NCBI RefSeq assembly: GCF_036226745.1
Contig: NZ_CP109013.1
Location: 8,370,001-8,434,000 of the forward strand
Length of the DNA: 64,000 nucleotides
From: Streptomyces sp. NBC_00683
GTDB taxonomy: Bacteria > Actinomycetota > Actinomycetes > Streptomycetales > Streptomycetaceae
Direction of reading: 5' to 3'
Part shown: positions 40,674 through 50,639 of the stretch, in pieces
Layout of the letters: each line of letters starts with the position of its first letter
Position numbering within the stretch: the first letter of the stretch is position 1
Translations under genes and position numbers: made by a program
Notes under the pieces: generated by a model
Seen by the model: the letters and a program-made list of their open reading frames with translations, nothing else
Told to the model about the DNA's origin: nothing
The model's database searches: none

Positions 40674-41097
40674 GACCGGCCGCCCAAGGCCCGACCTCCT
40701 GGCCCCCGGGCGGGCCGGCGTGCGGCGTGACCAACCGGTCGGCGCCCGGAGAACGCAGAGGCGTCGGCCAGCTCGTTCTGCACCGCACCTGACCTGCAGT
40801 TCACCGGCTAGGCTTCCCGAATTCGGCCTTGGTGCCCCGGGGCACCAAGGCCGCTTGCGTCCTATTTCTCGATGGCGTTCGGGTCCCGCAGGGCCCCGTC
40901 ACCGTGGCTGCGGACGATCGGAGAGCAGCCGAGGAAGTCGATGTGCTCGTGGACCAGCGGGAACAGCCGGGCTCCGATCTCTCGCTGGCTCGGATTCCCA
41001 CTCGCGGTCAGTTGGAGGGGGAGTTGCCTGTCCGCGAATGTGACAGTGGGTCACCCAGGTCTGTGACTCATGGGTGCCGAATCGGGGCATCGTCCCG
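40674..41097. terminator. Gap with a perfect 30-bp palindrome
   Basis: Two convergent genes are separated by 424 bp. At 40825-40854 there is a loopless perfect palindrome (15 bp per arm, centre CCCCGGGG), a likely bidirectional terminator. No gene is supported in the rest. Confidence 0.65.
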
Positions 41098-41613
41098 CTA
41101 GGAGACGGCCGCCGGATCCGCGGAGAGGTCAATGGTGAACGCCACCCGATCGAGTCCAGGGCCGTCGTAGTCCGGCTGCACGGCTGAGGCCGCGAAACCG
41201 AGCCGAGTGTGAAAGGCCCGCGACGCGACGTTCTCCGGGCTTGTGATGCAGTGCACGTAACGGCGCCCATGGGACTGAGCGAGGGCGAAGAAGGCCCGGT
41301 AGAGAGTGCGCCCGATGCCTTGACCATGCAGCGCCGGGTCGACGCCGACGAAGTGCACATAGGCGGTGTCGGGCTGTGCCGGCGACAGGAAGCCGACCAG
41401 GAAGGCGGCTACCTCCCCACTGTCGTGCTCGACCAGGAAACTGGTGGTGGTGAAATGCTGGAAGTACAGCCGGGGCAGAAGCAGCGCCCTTTCCGTCGAC
41501 CCTGCCCTCCCTTTCAGGCCGCCCCACCACGTGTCCAGTACGGCGAGCACCCGGAGGTGGTCCTCGTTGGCAAGGTGGCGAGCCGTCAGGCCGGCCGGAA
41601 GATCATCGATCAT
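41098..41613 (-). CDS. GNAT-family N-acetyltransferase
   Basis: A 171-residue acetyltransferase with the acetyl-CoA loop VDPALHGQGIGRTLYRAFFA (motif A) and ENVASRAFHTRLGF (motif B). It starts 4 bp after the stop of the upstream PPOX-like gene, so the two are co-transcribed. Substrate unknown. Confidence 0.85.
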   Translation of the reverse strand: MIDDLPAGLTARHLANEDHLRVLAVLDTWWGGLKGRAGSTERALLLPRLYFQHFTTTSFLVEHDSGEVAAFLVGFLSPAQPDTAYVHFVGVDPALHGQGIGRTLYRAFFALAQSHGRRYVHCITSPENVASRAFHTRLGFAASAVQPDYDGPGLDRVAFTIDLSADPAAVS

Positions 41614-41617
41614 CTGT

Positions 41618-41992
41618 TCAGTCTGTCATCCGCCCGAAGCGCTCGTCGCGGAACACCGGCTCCCCACGCCCGTGCACCCGCACGACGGTGGGAAGGGCGC
41701 AGAACGCGCACCACGTCAGCCTGATCCGGCCGTTCTCGCGCAGGTGGGCGATGGCCTCGGCGTGGCTGCCGCCGAAGTCCGGACAGGCCAGGGTTGACTC
41801 GTCCAGTACCCCCAGGGTGCCCGCCCGGCCCTTGGGCGACAGGTTCACCCACCCGACGGCTGCGAGCGGGGCCGTGGCGGTGAAGAAGACTGGCCGGCCC
41901 TCGATGAACTTCCGCAGCCTGCCGTCGATGCTCTGGTAGGCCTTTCCTACGAGTCCCACCGTCGCAGACCGTCCTGCCGCAACCAGGACCAC
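41618..41992 (-). CDS. Pyridoxamine-5'-phosphate-oxidase-like protein, C-terminally shortened
   Basis: Residues from KAYQSIDGRLRKFIEGRPVF onward follow the PPOX-fold family (TATAPLA, VNLSPKGRAGTLGVLDE, LRENGRIRLTWCAF, VVRVHGRGEPVFRDE). The frame then ends FGRMTD after 124 residues, whereas relatives continue about 50-60 residues to complete the fold. Either a truncated gene or a frameshift; the GNAT gene begins immediately after. A GTG at 41959 is an alternative start. Confidence 0.7.
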   Translation of the reverse strand: MVLVAAGRSATVGLVGKAYQSIDGRLRKFIEGRPVFFTATAPLAAVGWVNLSPKGRAGTLGVLDESTLACPDFGGSHAEAIAHLRENGRIRLTWCAFCALPTVVRVHGRGEPVFRDERFGRMTD

Positions 41993-42045
41993 GGGCGCCA
42001 GGGCTCCCCGGAACGGGGTGTCGTGACTCTCTTTGCGAAAGGGGG

Positions 42046-43419
42046 ATGGTGGTGGCAGGGCCCCGGTCGGTGGTGCCGCTGCTCGCAGTCTGCGCGGGCT
42101 ACTTCATGGTCATCCTGGACGTGACCATTATCAACGTCGCCGTTCCCGTCGTGGGTCGGGAGTTGTCGGCCTCGCTCACCGGAATCCAGTGGATCACCAA
42201 CGGTTACACGCTGGCTTTCGCCGGCCTACTGCTCACCGGCGGCGCGCTCGGCGACCGGCTGGGCAACCGCCGGATCTTCTGTACCGGGGTCGTGGTGTTC
42301 ACCGCGGCCTCGGCCGGCTGCGGGCTGGCCCAGCACACCGGGACCCTGGTCGCCGCCCGGCTGCTGGAGGGAGCCGGCGCGGCACTGATCGTGCCCGGCT
42401 CGCTCGCCCTCCTCCAGCAGGCCTACCCGGCGCCCGCCGAGCGCTCCCGCGCCTTCGGACTCTGGGGCTCGATGGCCGGCATCGCCGCCTCCGCCGGACC
42501 CCTCCTCGGCGGACTCCTCGTCACCACCGTCGGCTGGCGATGGGTGTTCTTCATCAATCTGCCCATCGGATGCGCCTGCCTGCTGCTGACCCTGCGCCAC
42601 GTATCCCCCTCACCCCGGCACACCGGCCGCTCCCTGGACTGGCCGGCCCAAGGCGCGATCCTCGCCACGGTGGCTCTGCTGACCGCCGTCCTGAACGAGG
42701 CCGGACGACGCGGCTGGGCAGACCCCCTGATCCTCGCCGGGGCCGGCCTGTGCGTGCTGGCCGCCGCCCTGTTCGTCCTGCGCGAGCACCTGGCCCGCAG
42801 TCCCGTACTGCCGCTGCGGCTGCTGCGCTCACGTGCGCTGAGCGGCGCGGCGGTGATCGGTCTGCTGTTCAACTTCGCCTTCTACGGCATGATCTTCACC
42901 GCCAGTCTGTACTTCCAGCAACACCGGGGCCTGAGCGCCCTGCGCACCGGGCTCGCCCTCTTCCCCGCAGTCGCCATGACGATGTTCGCCTCCATCCTGT
43001 CCGGCCGCCTCGCACGACGCACCGGACACCGCCCGCTGGTGGTCTCCGGCATGCTGCTGGCAGCTGCGGGCCTGGCCGGCTGGGCCGCCGCTGGGACGGA
43101 CACGAGCTACCTGCTGCTCGTCGCACCGATGATGGCAGCCGGATTCGGCACCTCCTTCGCCCTCACCGGCTCGACCACCACCGTCATGACAGCCGCACCC
43201 GAGGGCTTCTCCGGCACCTCCTCCGCCTTGTTCAACACCACCCGCCAGGTAGGCAGCGCCGCAGGCGTCGCGCTGGGCGGCTCACTGCTCGCCGCGACCG
43301 GTGACTTCACTGCGGGGCTGCGAACCAGCATGGCCATCGGCGCGTTCGCCTATCTGGCAGCCGCCGCCCTCGCGCTCTCCTGCATCCCGCCGAAGGAGAC
43401 CCACCACACCACTGGCTGA
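42046..43419 (+). CDS. MFS drug exporter (DHA2-like, about 14 TM)
   Basis: A 457-residue major-facilitator protein: motif D1 LDVTIINVAVP, motif A GGALGDRLGNRR, motif C-like GSMAGIAASAGPLLGGLLV, about 13-14 hydrophobic segments. Similar to actinorhodin/methylenomycin-type exporters. The ATG lies within AAAGGGGGATGG, so translation may begin at GTG 42049 or 42052. No regulator is adjacent. Export of the clavam is not implied: it lies 24 kb from the cluster. Confidence 0.85.
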   Translation: MVVAGPRSVVPLLAVCAGYFMVILDVTIINVAVPVVGRELSASLTGIQWITNGYTLAFAGLLLTGGALGDRLGNRRIFCTGVVVFTAASAGCGLAQHTGTLVAARLLEGAGAALIVPGSLALLQQAYPAPAERSRAFGLWGSMAGIAASAGPLLGGLLVTTVGWRWVFFINLPIGCACLLLTLRHVSPSPRHTGRSLDWPAQGAILATVALLTAVLNEAGRRGWADPLILAGAGLCVLAAALFVLREHLARSPVLPLRLLRSRALSGAAVIGLLFNFAFYGMIFTASLYFQQHRGLSALRTGLALFPAVAMTMFASILSGRLARRTGHRPLVVSGMLLAAAGLAGWAAAGTDTSYLLLVAPMMAAGFGTSFALTGSTTTVMTAAPEGFSGTSSALFNTTRQVGSAAGVALGGSLLAATGDFTAGLRTSMAIGAFAYLAAAALALSCIPPKETHHTTG

Positions 43420-44097
43420 AGTACCGCCGACCAGCCACCGACGCGACAGCAAGCCAACCCGCTCGGAGTTCCCGGTCACTCATCGTGAACACATAGCGAG
43501 TCCTTGGTCTTTGGAGGTGTCAACCCGAAGGGCGCACCAGCGGGGGCGTGGGTGGACCCCATCGACGACATCGGGACCCTAGCCGCCCTTGAGGCAGTCG
43601 ACCGCCTCGGCTCCGAAGAGAGCAGCGACGGCTGGACCAACCGCTTGAGTTCGGCCTGTGGCTGGTCCACGCCCCGGCAGAGAAGGCCAGCCACAGGGCC
43701 GTTCGTCTGGTTATGGATTGAGGTAGCAGTCGTGAAGGATCTTGACTGTGCCGGCCCAAGCCCTGTCAGCCTGCTGGGGTAGGTGGCAGCCGGCGTGGTC
43801 GGCCGACCCGCAGTACAGCGGGTGCATAGCTCGCGCATCAGTAGTGATCAGAGCGGTGAGCAGGGCAGGGCGCTCGGGTTTCGGACTGCGGGTGCGAGGG
43901 ATTGGCTTGACGCGTCGCAAGGCGCACTGCGGCTTCGCGGCTGTGCCGAGGCACGACGACGTTGACTTGCGGTTCCGCCTCGGCGAGGCATGCCTATTGC
44001 CATGGAATCTGCGCGCTGCTTGTCGCCGGCGAGAAACCGGCGAGGGTGTTGGCACCGGCTACGCCCGCCTCAGCCACTCTCGCGGCACAATGACCCC
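43420..44097. other. Gap without recognisable gene
   Basis: Open frames exist on both strands, e.g. plus 43504-43782 (starting after GGAGG-like DNA) and minus 43711-44055 with a plausible tail (MHPLYCGSADHAGCHLPQQ). None carries a known motif and they overlap each other. Confidence 0.3.
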
Positions 44098-44457
44098 ATG
44101 GTGCATATTTTCTCCCGCCCAGTCAGGAGCTCCTCGCTCTCCTTGTGGTCGAAGGACTCATTCCTGTCCATCGGTTCCGTGGGGTCCGTGCTGTCCATCG
44201 GTTCGGTCGGCAGCGCGCTATCCATCGGGTCCATCGGCTCTTCGATGTCCGTCGGCTCGATCGGCTCCGCCATGTCCCTGGTGTCGCTGGGGTCCATCCA
44301 GAGCACCGGAAGTGCGCTGTGCATCCAGTCACGACGCTCTGTAATGGCCATCGGCCCCTACCGCGTGTTCAGCACTCCAAGCACGCTCGCGCTGGTCGGA
44401 TCGGGCGCGCTCGCGCTTGCCGGTGCGCTTGCCCTCTACACACGTACCAAGACATGA
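44098..44457 (+). CDS. Nonapeptide-repeat (Ser-Ile-Gly-Ser) protein with C-terminal TM
   Basis: A 119-residue protein. After MVHIFSRPVRSSSLSLWSKD come five to six tandem nonapeptides of the form [LM]S[IV]GS[VI]GS[AVS] (FLSIGSVGSV, LSIGSVGSA, LSIGSIGSS, MSVGSIGSA, then decaying), which would build a short left-handed or similar beta-solenoid. Residues ~95-113 (ALVGSGALALAGALAL) form a TM helix with a short basic tail. No strong ribosome binding site is visible. Function unknown. Confidence 0.6.
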   Translation: MVHIFSRPVRSSSLSLWSKDSFLSIGSVGSVLSIGSVGSALSIGSIGSSMSVGSIGSAMSLVSLGSIQSTGSALCIQSRRSVMAIGPYRVFSTPSTLALVGSGALALAGALALYTRTKT

Positions 44458-44627
44458 GCCGTCCGACGCCTTCGATCTCGGTGCCAACAAGATTGCTGTC
44501 ATGCACCGCGGCGAGCGGGCGCCGGCCGAGGGTGTCCTACAACAGGCGCGCATAATTGGGACATCCTTGCGCCGCGCCTCAGCGACCGGAGGCTGCTCCA
44601 GCGCTGCGAGCCTGTTAGTCCTTTCCA

Positions 44628-45290
44628 TTGGAGGGCGAGGCCTTCACCGCGCTCGCCGAGCTCGGCAAGGGCACAGGGTCCGAAGCGAGCTGCCTGGCTC
44701 AGCTGGCGCTGGAGGCGGCTTCCGGCATCGGGCATGAACGCCAGCGAGTGCGCGCGGTGGCGGCCCTGACCCCGCCGCTCGCGCGGACCGCGCAAGCAGT
44801 GGTGGCGTCCATTGGACACCCCGGATGGATGGCCGCGGCCCTGGAGAGGCTGGCGCCCGTTCTGCCCGCGGAGACGCTGACGCCCTCGCTGCAGGTGTTG
44901 ATCTCCCTTGGCTGGAAGGACGATCGGGGCTACTTCGCCGAGACGATGCCTGAGCTCTTCACCCGCCTGGTCCGAGAGGGCGGGCCCGAGGAGATCCCAG
45001 TGTGGCTGGACTCGCTGGACTCCTCGGGCGCGCTGGACGCCCTCAGAACCAGCGATGAACTCTACTGGCTGGCAAGATACTTGACGCTCACTCAGGCAAG
45101 GCGTGCCTGGTCAGTGGCGGAGCGTCTTGAAGGGAACACGCGCGCCGAGGTCTTGGCCGAACTGGCGCTGCGACTGCCTGCGGCCGAGGCCGTCGACCGC
45201 ATCCGCGCTGTCCCCCTGCGTGCGGGCAGCCCCGCAAGCGGCGGGTGGCGCAGGAACTCTTCCCGCCCGAACCCGCCACTATCCGCGAAG
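44628..45290 (+). pseudogene. Fragment of a STAND/NTPase-type helical-repeat protein
   Basis: Residues read AQLALEAASGIGHERQRVRA, VAALTPPLARTAQAV, LERLAPVLP and VAERLEGNTRAEVLAELALR, the roughly 30-residue alpha-helical repeats (AIGxExxRAxALAALAPxLP) found at the C-terminus of large actinobacterial STAND ATPases. No NTPase domain is present, and past ~45290 the composition changes sharply. The TTG used as start follows no good ribosome binding site. Confidence 0.5.
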
Positions 45291-45399
45291 GCGGCACATG
45301 AAGCACATGAGCCCCGAACCGAAGGACCAGCGAGCCAACCGCAGGGGTGTGGAAGCCGCAGTCTCACAGAGACGTCCGCCCGCTTCCGCGTTGCTGGCG

Positions 45400-46260
45400 T
45401 TTCGCTACTTGTGGGGGTGAAGGGGTTTCGGGCGGCGGGGCTTCGAGTGTTGGTCGTCCGGGGCTGGTCTGTGGTTGGCCGGCCTGGAACCGGCCGGCTC
45501 CGGATATCCCGGTCATGGGGGTTGGTGCGTGATCGGTGGGTGGTGTTGTCAGGGAGGACGGTGGGGTGTTGGCGGTTCAGTGGTCGCCGGGTGGGTTCAG
45601 TTGTGGGTGTGGGTGGTGCCGAGGATTGCTGTGTGTTCGAGTACGTCTTCGAGTGGGTCGTCGATCTGTCCGGTCTGGATGAGGCTGACGTGGGGTGCGT
45701 TGTGTGAGTTGGTATGGGTTTCGTCGGCGTGCGCCGCTCCCGTGGGCAGTCCCGCCGCGATGAGGGCGGCACTGGATCCGAACAGTAACCGGGTCAGTGT
45801 TCGTGTCTGTTGTGCCTGCATTCTGTTTCCTCGCCCATTCTTTGACTGATATGTCCGCCTGTTCCTCCGGCTCAACCACCGACAGGTTCAAAGGTCACGC
45901 AAGATCATCCCCGCTTCACCCTGTCTCCCTGCGGCTCCTCGCTCCGGCCTGGTCTGCGTGCTGTTGCACCCGGCTCTGTGTCGCCCTGCCTGGCCCCGGC
46001 CGGCCCGGTCCTGGCCTGGTTGGGCTTGTTTGGGTGGTGCTTCCGTTCCGGGGTGGGGCACCTTCCTGCGTGGTCCGCTCTTGCGTGGTCCCGTGTGCGA
46101 CGGCCGGGCGCCCCTGTGCGGCCACGAGCCTTGCGTGGTCCTGTGTGCGGCGCGGCCGGGGTTCGGTTTGGGTATGGGCGCGGCGCAACCGCATCCGTGC
46201 GTGCGGCACAACCTTTTGTGTGTGTTGTGGGTCACATCAGGTGTGAGCAAACCGCTCTCC
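45400..46260. other. G+T-rich strand-asymmetric region
   Basis: The plus strand here is conspicuously rich in G and T with few A (for example GGGTGTGGGTGG-type runs), interrupted only by the small secreted gene. From 45822 to 46278 no gene is supported. The skew changes sharply on entering the next gene at 46279. Confidence 0.5.
45597..45821 (-). CDS. Small secreted protein, 74 aa
   Basis: Signal peptide MQAQQTRTLTRLLFGSSAAL to cleavage near AHA-DE, then a 43-residue mature peptide VSLIQTGQIDDPLEDVLEHT and ILGTTHTHN. The GQIDDPxEDVLEH motif recurs in small secreted Streptomyces proteins of unknown function. GAGGAA lies 7 nt upstream of the ATG. It lies in DNA with extreme strand asymmetry. 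Confidence 0.65.
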   Translation of the reverse strand: MQAQQTRTLTRLLFGSSAALIAAGLPTGAAHADETHTNSHNAPHVSLIQTGQIDDPLEDVLEHTAILGTTHTHN

Positions 46261-46278
46261 GAGGCACAAGGGGGAAAT

Positions 46279-46728
46279 ATGAGAATCACGCGTAATGTTG
46301 CGGCTGTTGGGGCGTTGACCGCTCTGGCGGTGGGTGCCACGACCGCGCTGGGCACGACTGCTTCCGCCGCACCGAACGTCACACCGCGGACTGTCTGCGG
46401 CAGCGCCTACAAGACCGTCAACTCGGTGCCTGTCGGGTCGCTGGGTACCGTGTACCTGACGTACAACTCCACGAACGGCAAGAACTGTGTCGTGACGATC
46501 CGGAACAACCCCGGTTCCGTCAAGAACATGTCCACGTACATCTACGTCCCCGCGACCGATGAGTGGGCCGGCGACTACGGGAACTTCACGTCGTACGCGG
46601 GGCCGGCCTACGTCTACGGCAGGGCCTACTGCGTCAGCTGGGGCGGCAACATCGACAACGTGTACGTGTCGGTGGAGAACTCCAACTGCGCCGCTCTGCG
46701 GGAGCACCGGGTAACCGAGATCCGCTGA
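46279..46728 (+). CDS. Secreted SapA-like (spore-associated protein A family) protein
   Basis: A 149-residue exported protein: signal peptide MRITRNVAAVGALTALAVGA with cleavage near ASA-AP, and a mature domain with four Cys (TVCGSAY, GKNCVVT, AYCVSWGG, NSNCAAL) forming two likely disulfides. VCGSxY, YLTYNSxNGKNCVVT and YVYGRAYCVSWGG match the spore-associated protein A family. AAGGGGG precedes the ATG. A spore-surface or aerial-growth role is inferred from the family. Confidence 0.75.
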   Translation: MRITRNVAAVGALTALAVGATTALGTTASAAPNVTPRTVCGSAYKTVNSVPVGSLGTVYLTYNSTNGKNCVVTIRNNPGSVKNMSTYIYVPATDEWAGDYGNFTSYAGPAYVYGRAYCVSWGGNIDNVYVSVENSNCAALREHRVTEIR

Positions 46729-46848
46729 CCCGGCTCAGCAACCTGCCGCGGATCCCCGCGCCACCGCCACCCATAGGCCGACCTGGCGAACACTGATGGC
46801 CGCCAGGAAAGCACCCATGAGTCGCAGGCGGCGGCGCGGGACCTCGCA

Positions 46849-46882
46849 CCAGGCTGGGCCGGCAGCCGCCGGCCCAGCCTGG
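46849..46882. terminator. Perfect 15-bp hairpin after the SapA-like gene
   Basis: Arms 46849-46863 and 46868-46882 with a 4-nt loop, 120 bp after the stop codon. Confidence 0.8.
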
Positions 46883-47918
46883 TAGTACCCGGGAGGCGCC
46901 TCTTCCTCACCCTCGGATGCGCAGTCATCTGCTGGCGGCGACAGCTGATGCCGATCACGAGTCCATCCAAGGTGGCATCGGGCCGTACGCGATCACACCA
47001 GATATCCAAGGACATGGAATCAGCGCGGAGCCCACGCCCCCAGATCTTCGCTGCCCTCTGGGCACGGGGCGAGGTCGACCAGAAGGGAAGACTTCGCGTG
47101 CCGTCCGCAGAGAGGTGAGTCGGGCTTCCGCCGTCATCCCGGACAAGCTAGACCACTCTGCTTTGGCGGACGTCTCGGAAGAATGACGCCGCTTGCGAAC
47201 CACTCTGGCTCATGGCCACCGAGACTGCCGTTCCCCCAACACTCATTTCGTTGGGCGTTCTTAGTGTCTGTTCTGCTCGATGCGCCCCTGGCGGCTGCAC
47301 CAGGTAACCGCCGCACGGGACGTGCCGGGCCAGGTGTCGCTCGGCAGGTGAGTGGGGGAGGGCGTGCGGGAACAGGCCTCATCGAGGCGCCGTCCGTGCT
47401 CGGCCTACGGCCGTCGGGCGTCCAGGATCTCCTTGCGGCCCTGCTCGACGCAGGTCTTGCTCGCACACCCCGCAGCGGTACGGGTACACCGTGTCCGAGC
47501 ATCGGCGTACGACCCGAGGCGGGATGTGGCGTCGGGGTCGCTGGCTAGCGTCAAGATCGACTCGGTGGCAGCAAATGCGCCCAGCTGTAAGCGGACTGGG
47601 CGTTCAACGGCGTCGGTGACGGGTCGACGTCGTTCGGCCTGTTCGTGACACCCGACTCCCCAACTCGGCCGGTCCGACGAAGCGATAGCTCCACCGCTGT
47701 GTGTCGCGCTCGCTCTCAGCGGGTGAGCCGCTCCCACCGAATGGTGAACTCGTCCCGCCCGATCCGTGGCCGCGACGATGGGCTTGTGCTGGAGACGATG
47801 ACAAGGTCGCCGTCCCGGCGGACTCCTGGGCAGCCCCCCTGCTAATCGGAGTTACCCAGACTCGGGCCGGCGGAGTGCCCGTAGCCGGTGAAGAGGAGAA
47901 CCTGAGCCTTTTCCATCG
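46883..47918. other. Gap without recognisable gene
   Basis: More than 1 kb with short frames on both strands, none with a convincing start or motif. Probably decayed sequence next to the IS remnant that follows. Confidence 0.4.
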
Positions 47919-48140
47919 TCAGCTTGAGCTGGCCAGATGGAAGGTGAGGACGGCTTGGATGAGGCTGGTGATTCGGGTCGTCGAGCAGCGGAGCCCGCGG
48001 AGGATCCTCCAGGACGTGAGGGTGGCGATGGCCTGTTCGATCAGGGCCCGGACCTTTGCTGATCCCGTTCGTCGTCCCGGCACACCCCGCGCCTGCCGTA
48101 GCTCCGCGAGCAGGGCGCCGTAGTGGAAGCTGTGTGCCCT
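47919..48140 (-). pseudogene. 3' remnant of an IS5-like transposase
   Basis: The frame ends VRALIEQAIATLTSWRILRG, LRCSTTRITSLIQAVLTFHL, the usual C-terminal pattern of IS5-family DDE transposases (VExAIAxLKSWRIL ... AVxxLH). Upstream of about 48140 the frame loses similarity. No inverted repeats could be assigned. Confidence 0.6.
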
Positions 48141-48157
48141 GCGAGCCGCCAGGCCAG

Positions 48158-48358
48158 TCAGCTGCCTTTTTTGTTGAACCATCCGAGCGACTGGACGACG
48201 GACGCGCCGATCACGAGGATGCCGAGAGGAACGACCGTGAACCAGGTGGCATCGGCTTTTATGGCCGCGAGCAGGGCGATGGCGCCGAGGGCCAGCGCCA
48301 AGAGCACGAGCATGCCCAGAAGGACACGAATCTTGGAAACCAACGGAGGACTCTCCAA
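48158..48358 (-). CDS. Small two-TM membrane protein
   Basis: A 61-66-residue protein with two hydrophobic helices (LGMLVLLALALGAIALLAA and TVVPLGILVIGASVV) and a charged C-terminal NKKGS. TTG starts at 48358 or 48343; the latter has GGAGAG at good spacing. Confidence 0.5.
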   Translation of the reverse strand: MESPPLVSKIRVLLGMLVLLALALGAIALLAAIKADATWFTVVPLGILVIGASVVQSLGWFNKKGS

Positions 48359-48540
48359 TGTTCAGGCGGGCTCTGTTGACCAGACAGCGTTCGCTCCCCG
48401 TTGGACAGCTGGCGATGGTTGCCCAGTAGGGAGGCAGCAAGCTCCCCGGCGTGACACCACGGCTCCGTCAGGAAGCTCATGGGGTGAGTCTCCCAACGCT
48501 GTCTTCCCGAGGCGCCAGTAGAACTACGTAATCGAATACG

Positions 48541-49119
<579 letters not shown>

Positions 49120-49504
49120 CGGCCAGTCGCCGCCCGAGGCCGAACGGGTCCCCGGAGGGGCCCCACGCGGAAACGTCCGCGCGGGGAACCCGATTACCGT
49201 ACCGCCGGGCGGATCAGCGGGTCCGGGCCCACTACTGGTTGGCCGCGCCGTTACAGGTCCAGATCGCCGGGGTGCCGCTCTCGGTGCCGTGTCCCTTACG
49301 TCGAGGCCCTGCTGCACTGTCTCGAACAGGGCTTCCGGCGTGGTGGCAGTCAGGTCAGGGAGGCCGCCACGATCAGTTAGAGGCTGTCGAGATGGGTCAG
49401 CCTCGAGCCACAGGGCTGGCTTCGATCTCCCGGCTCCGACCAGCCATAACCGGGGCCACGAAAATCATCTCGCCAGCCGCCACACTGCCGGGTACGTTCA
49501 CCTC
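49120..49504. other. Gap without recognisable gene
   Basis: About 385 bp. The frame of the next gene is open through part of it but has no natural start; nothing else is seen. Confidence 0.35.
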
Positions 49505-49867
49505 GTGTGCTACTACGCCGACAAGCCCTACAAACTGCATTACGCCTGCGTGCCCTGCCGGGTCGCGTTCAAGCAGCATCCCGGGCCCGGCGAGCACCGA
49601 TGCCCTCGATGCTCAGAACCAATGGTCTGTGCCGGCCACGATTTCGCGGCACCTCGGCGCAGAGACGCCAAGGCATGGACCGTCGTGGCCGCGGTGCTCA
49701 ACACCGGACTGCGATACGAGGGCCGCGAACCGTGCGGCTGCGGCAAGGAACCCAAGTTCCGTCCCCGAACCCGAGCTCAGCTGCGCGCCCGCCGAATCGC
49801 AGCAGCACGAACGGGCACTCCCCTCGCCGACATGCTGGGACGCGCAGAGATGCAGGCATCCGACTGA
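49505..49867 (+). CDS. Zinc-ribbon protein, 120 aa
   Basis: Starts (GTG) CYYADKPYKLHYACVPCRVA; two Cys pairs CVPC and CPRC about 20 residues apart form a zinc ribbon, and a later CGCG lies in REPCGCGKEPKF. The rest is basic (RPRTRAQLRARRIAAAR), suggesting nucleic-acid contact. No clear ribosome binding site; the frame is open upstream. Confidence 0.55.
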   Translation: MCYYADKPYKLHYACVPCRVAFKQHPGPGEHRCPRCSEPMVCAGHDFAAPRRRDAKAWTVVAAVLNTGLRYEGREPCGCGKEPKFRPRTRAQLRARRIAAARTGTPLADMLGRAEMQASD

Positions 49868-50285
49868 TCGGAGAAGCGATCGGAGCCAAGATCAAGCGCG
49901 CTGAGATCACCAATCATCGCAGCCGTTCGGTCCGTCGGCCGTACCGTCGAGAGAGCAGCAGGCGGCAGCCTCCCGGGGGCGTGAACATCCGCTGTCCGTT
50001 CTCGGGTTCCGGCTCGCTGTTCGTGCAGCGCATACGTTGAGTGACGACTAACGGGTAGAGAGCTGTGTCTCTTGTGTCACAACGGCGGGTCTTCGGCGCA
50101 GTCGTCTGTTCCGGTGCTCGCCCACCCCAGATCGTGATCGGCGACGTTCTTGTCGTCGGCGTCGTAGGCGAAAGCGTGGGCAGGCTGCGAAGCCGGCCAC
50201 TCGAAGACAGCAAGGTCGCATCGATCTGTGTGCCGACTTGCGGGGCGGTGATCTCACGTTTCGGCTGTCAGTGTCGATCGTCATC
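49868..50285. other. Gap without recognisable gene
   Basis: About 420 bp, no supported frame or repeat. The next gene's start region is at its right end. Confidence 0.35.
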
Positions 50286-50639
50286 ATGGGAGACATGACC
50301 AACTCGCCCCTCACCACCGGCAGTATCTGGCGGCTCCACCACGGCGATCAGGAGATCGCCCGGCTGACCGTGACCGGCTTCGATATGCCATGGACGCACG
50401 CCGAAGTCGAGGTACTTCCTGGTTTTGAAGAGTTCCGTCCCCTCTTCAGTGAGCAAGAGCAGGCTGTCGACGAGGAGAACTGGGACCGGGCCGATACCTG
50501 CTACACACAGATACGCAGTGAGCTCAGCCTGACGTTTCCCGACGGCGGCCTGGTCGCCGAGTTCATGCTGCACATCCACGGCGACGGCACCGCTGGCTGG
50601 CGCTGGCACGACGAGCCCTTCGACGCGGTGAATCCGTGA
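50286..50639 (+). CDS. Hypothetical protein, first of a coupled pair
   Basis: A 114-117-residue acidic protein (from MGDMTNS at 50286 or MTNSPLTTGS at 50295) with Trp-rich natural composition. Its stop overlaps the start of the next gene (GTGA), so the two are translationally coupled. The size, acidity and pairing resemble small immunity-type proteins, but no family is recognised. Confidence 0.6.
   Translation: MGDMTNSPLTTGSIWRLHHGDQEIARLTVTGFDMPWTHAEVEVLPGFEEFRPLFSEQEQAVDEENWDRADTCYTQIRSELSLTFPDGGLVAEFMLHIHGDGTAGWRWHDEPFDAVNP

Noticed and set aside
42046..43419. MFS transporter as the clavam exporter
   Set aside because: It lies over 22 kb from the cluster with unrelated genes between and no shared regulation visible.
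44160..44330. Tandem 27-bp repeats as a CRISPR or DNA satellite
   Set aside because: The repeats are in one open frame, have no spacers and encode regular nonapeptides.
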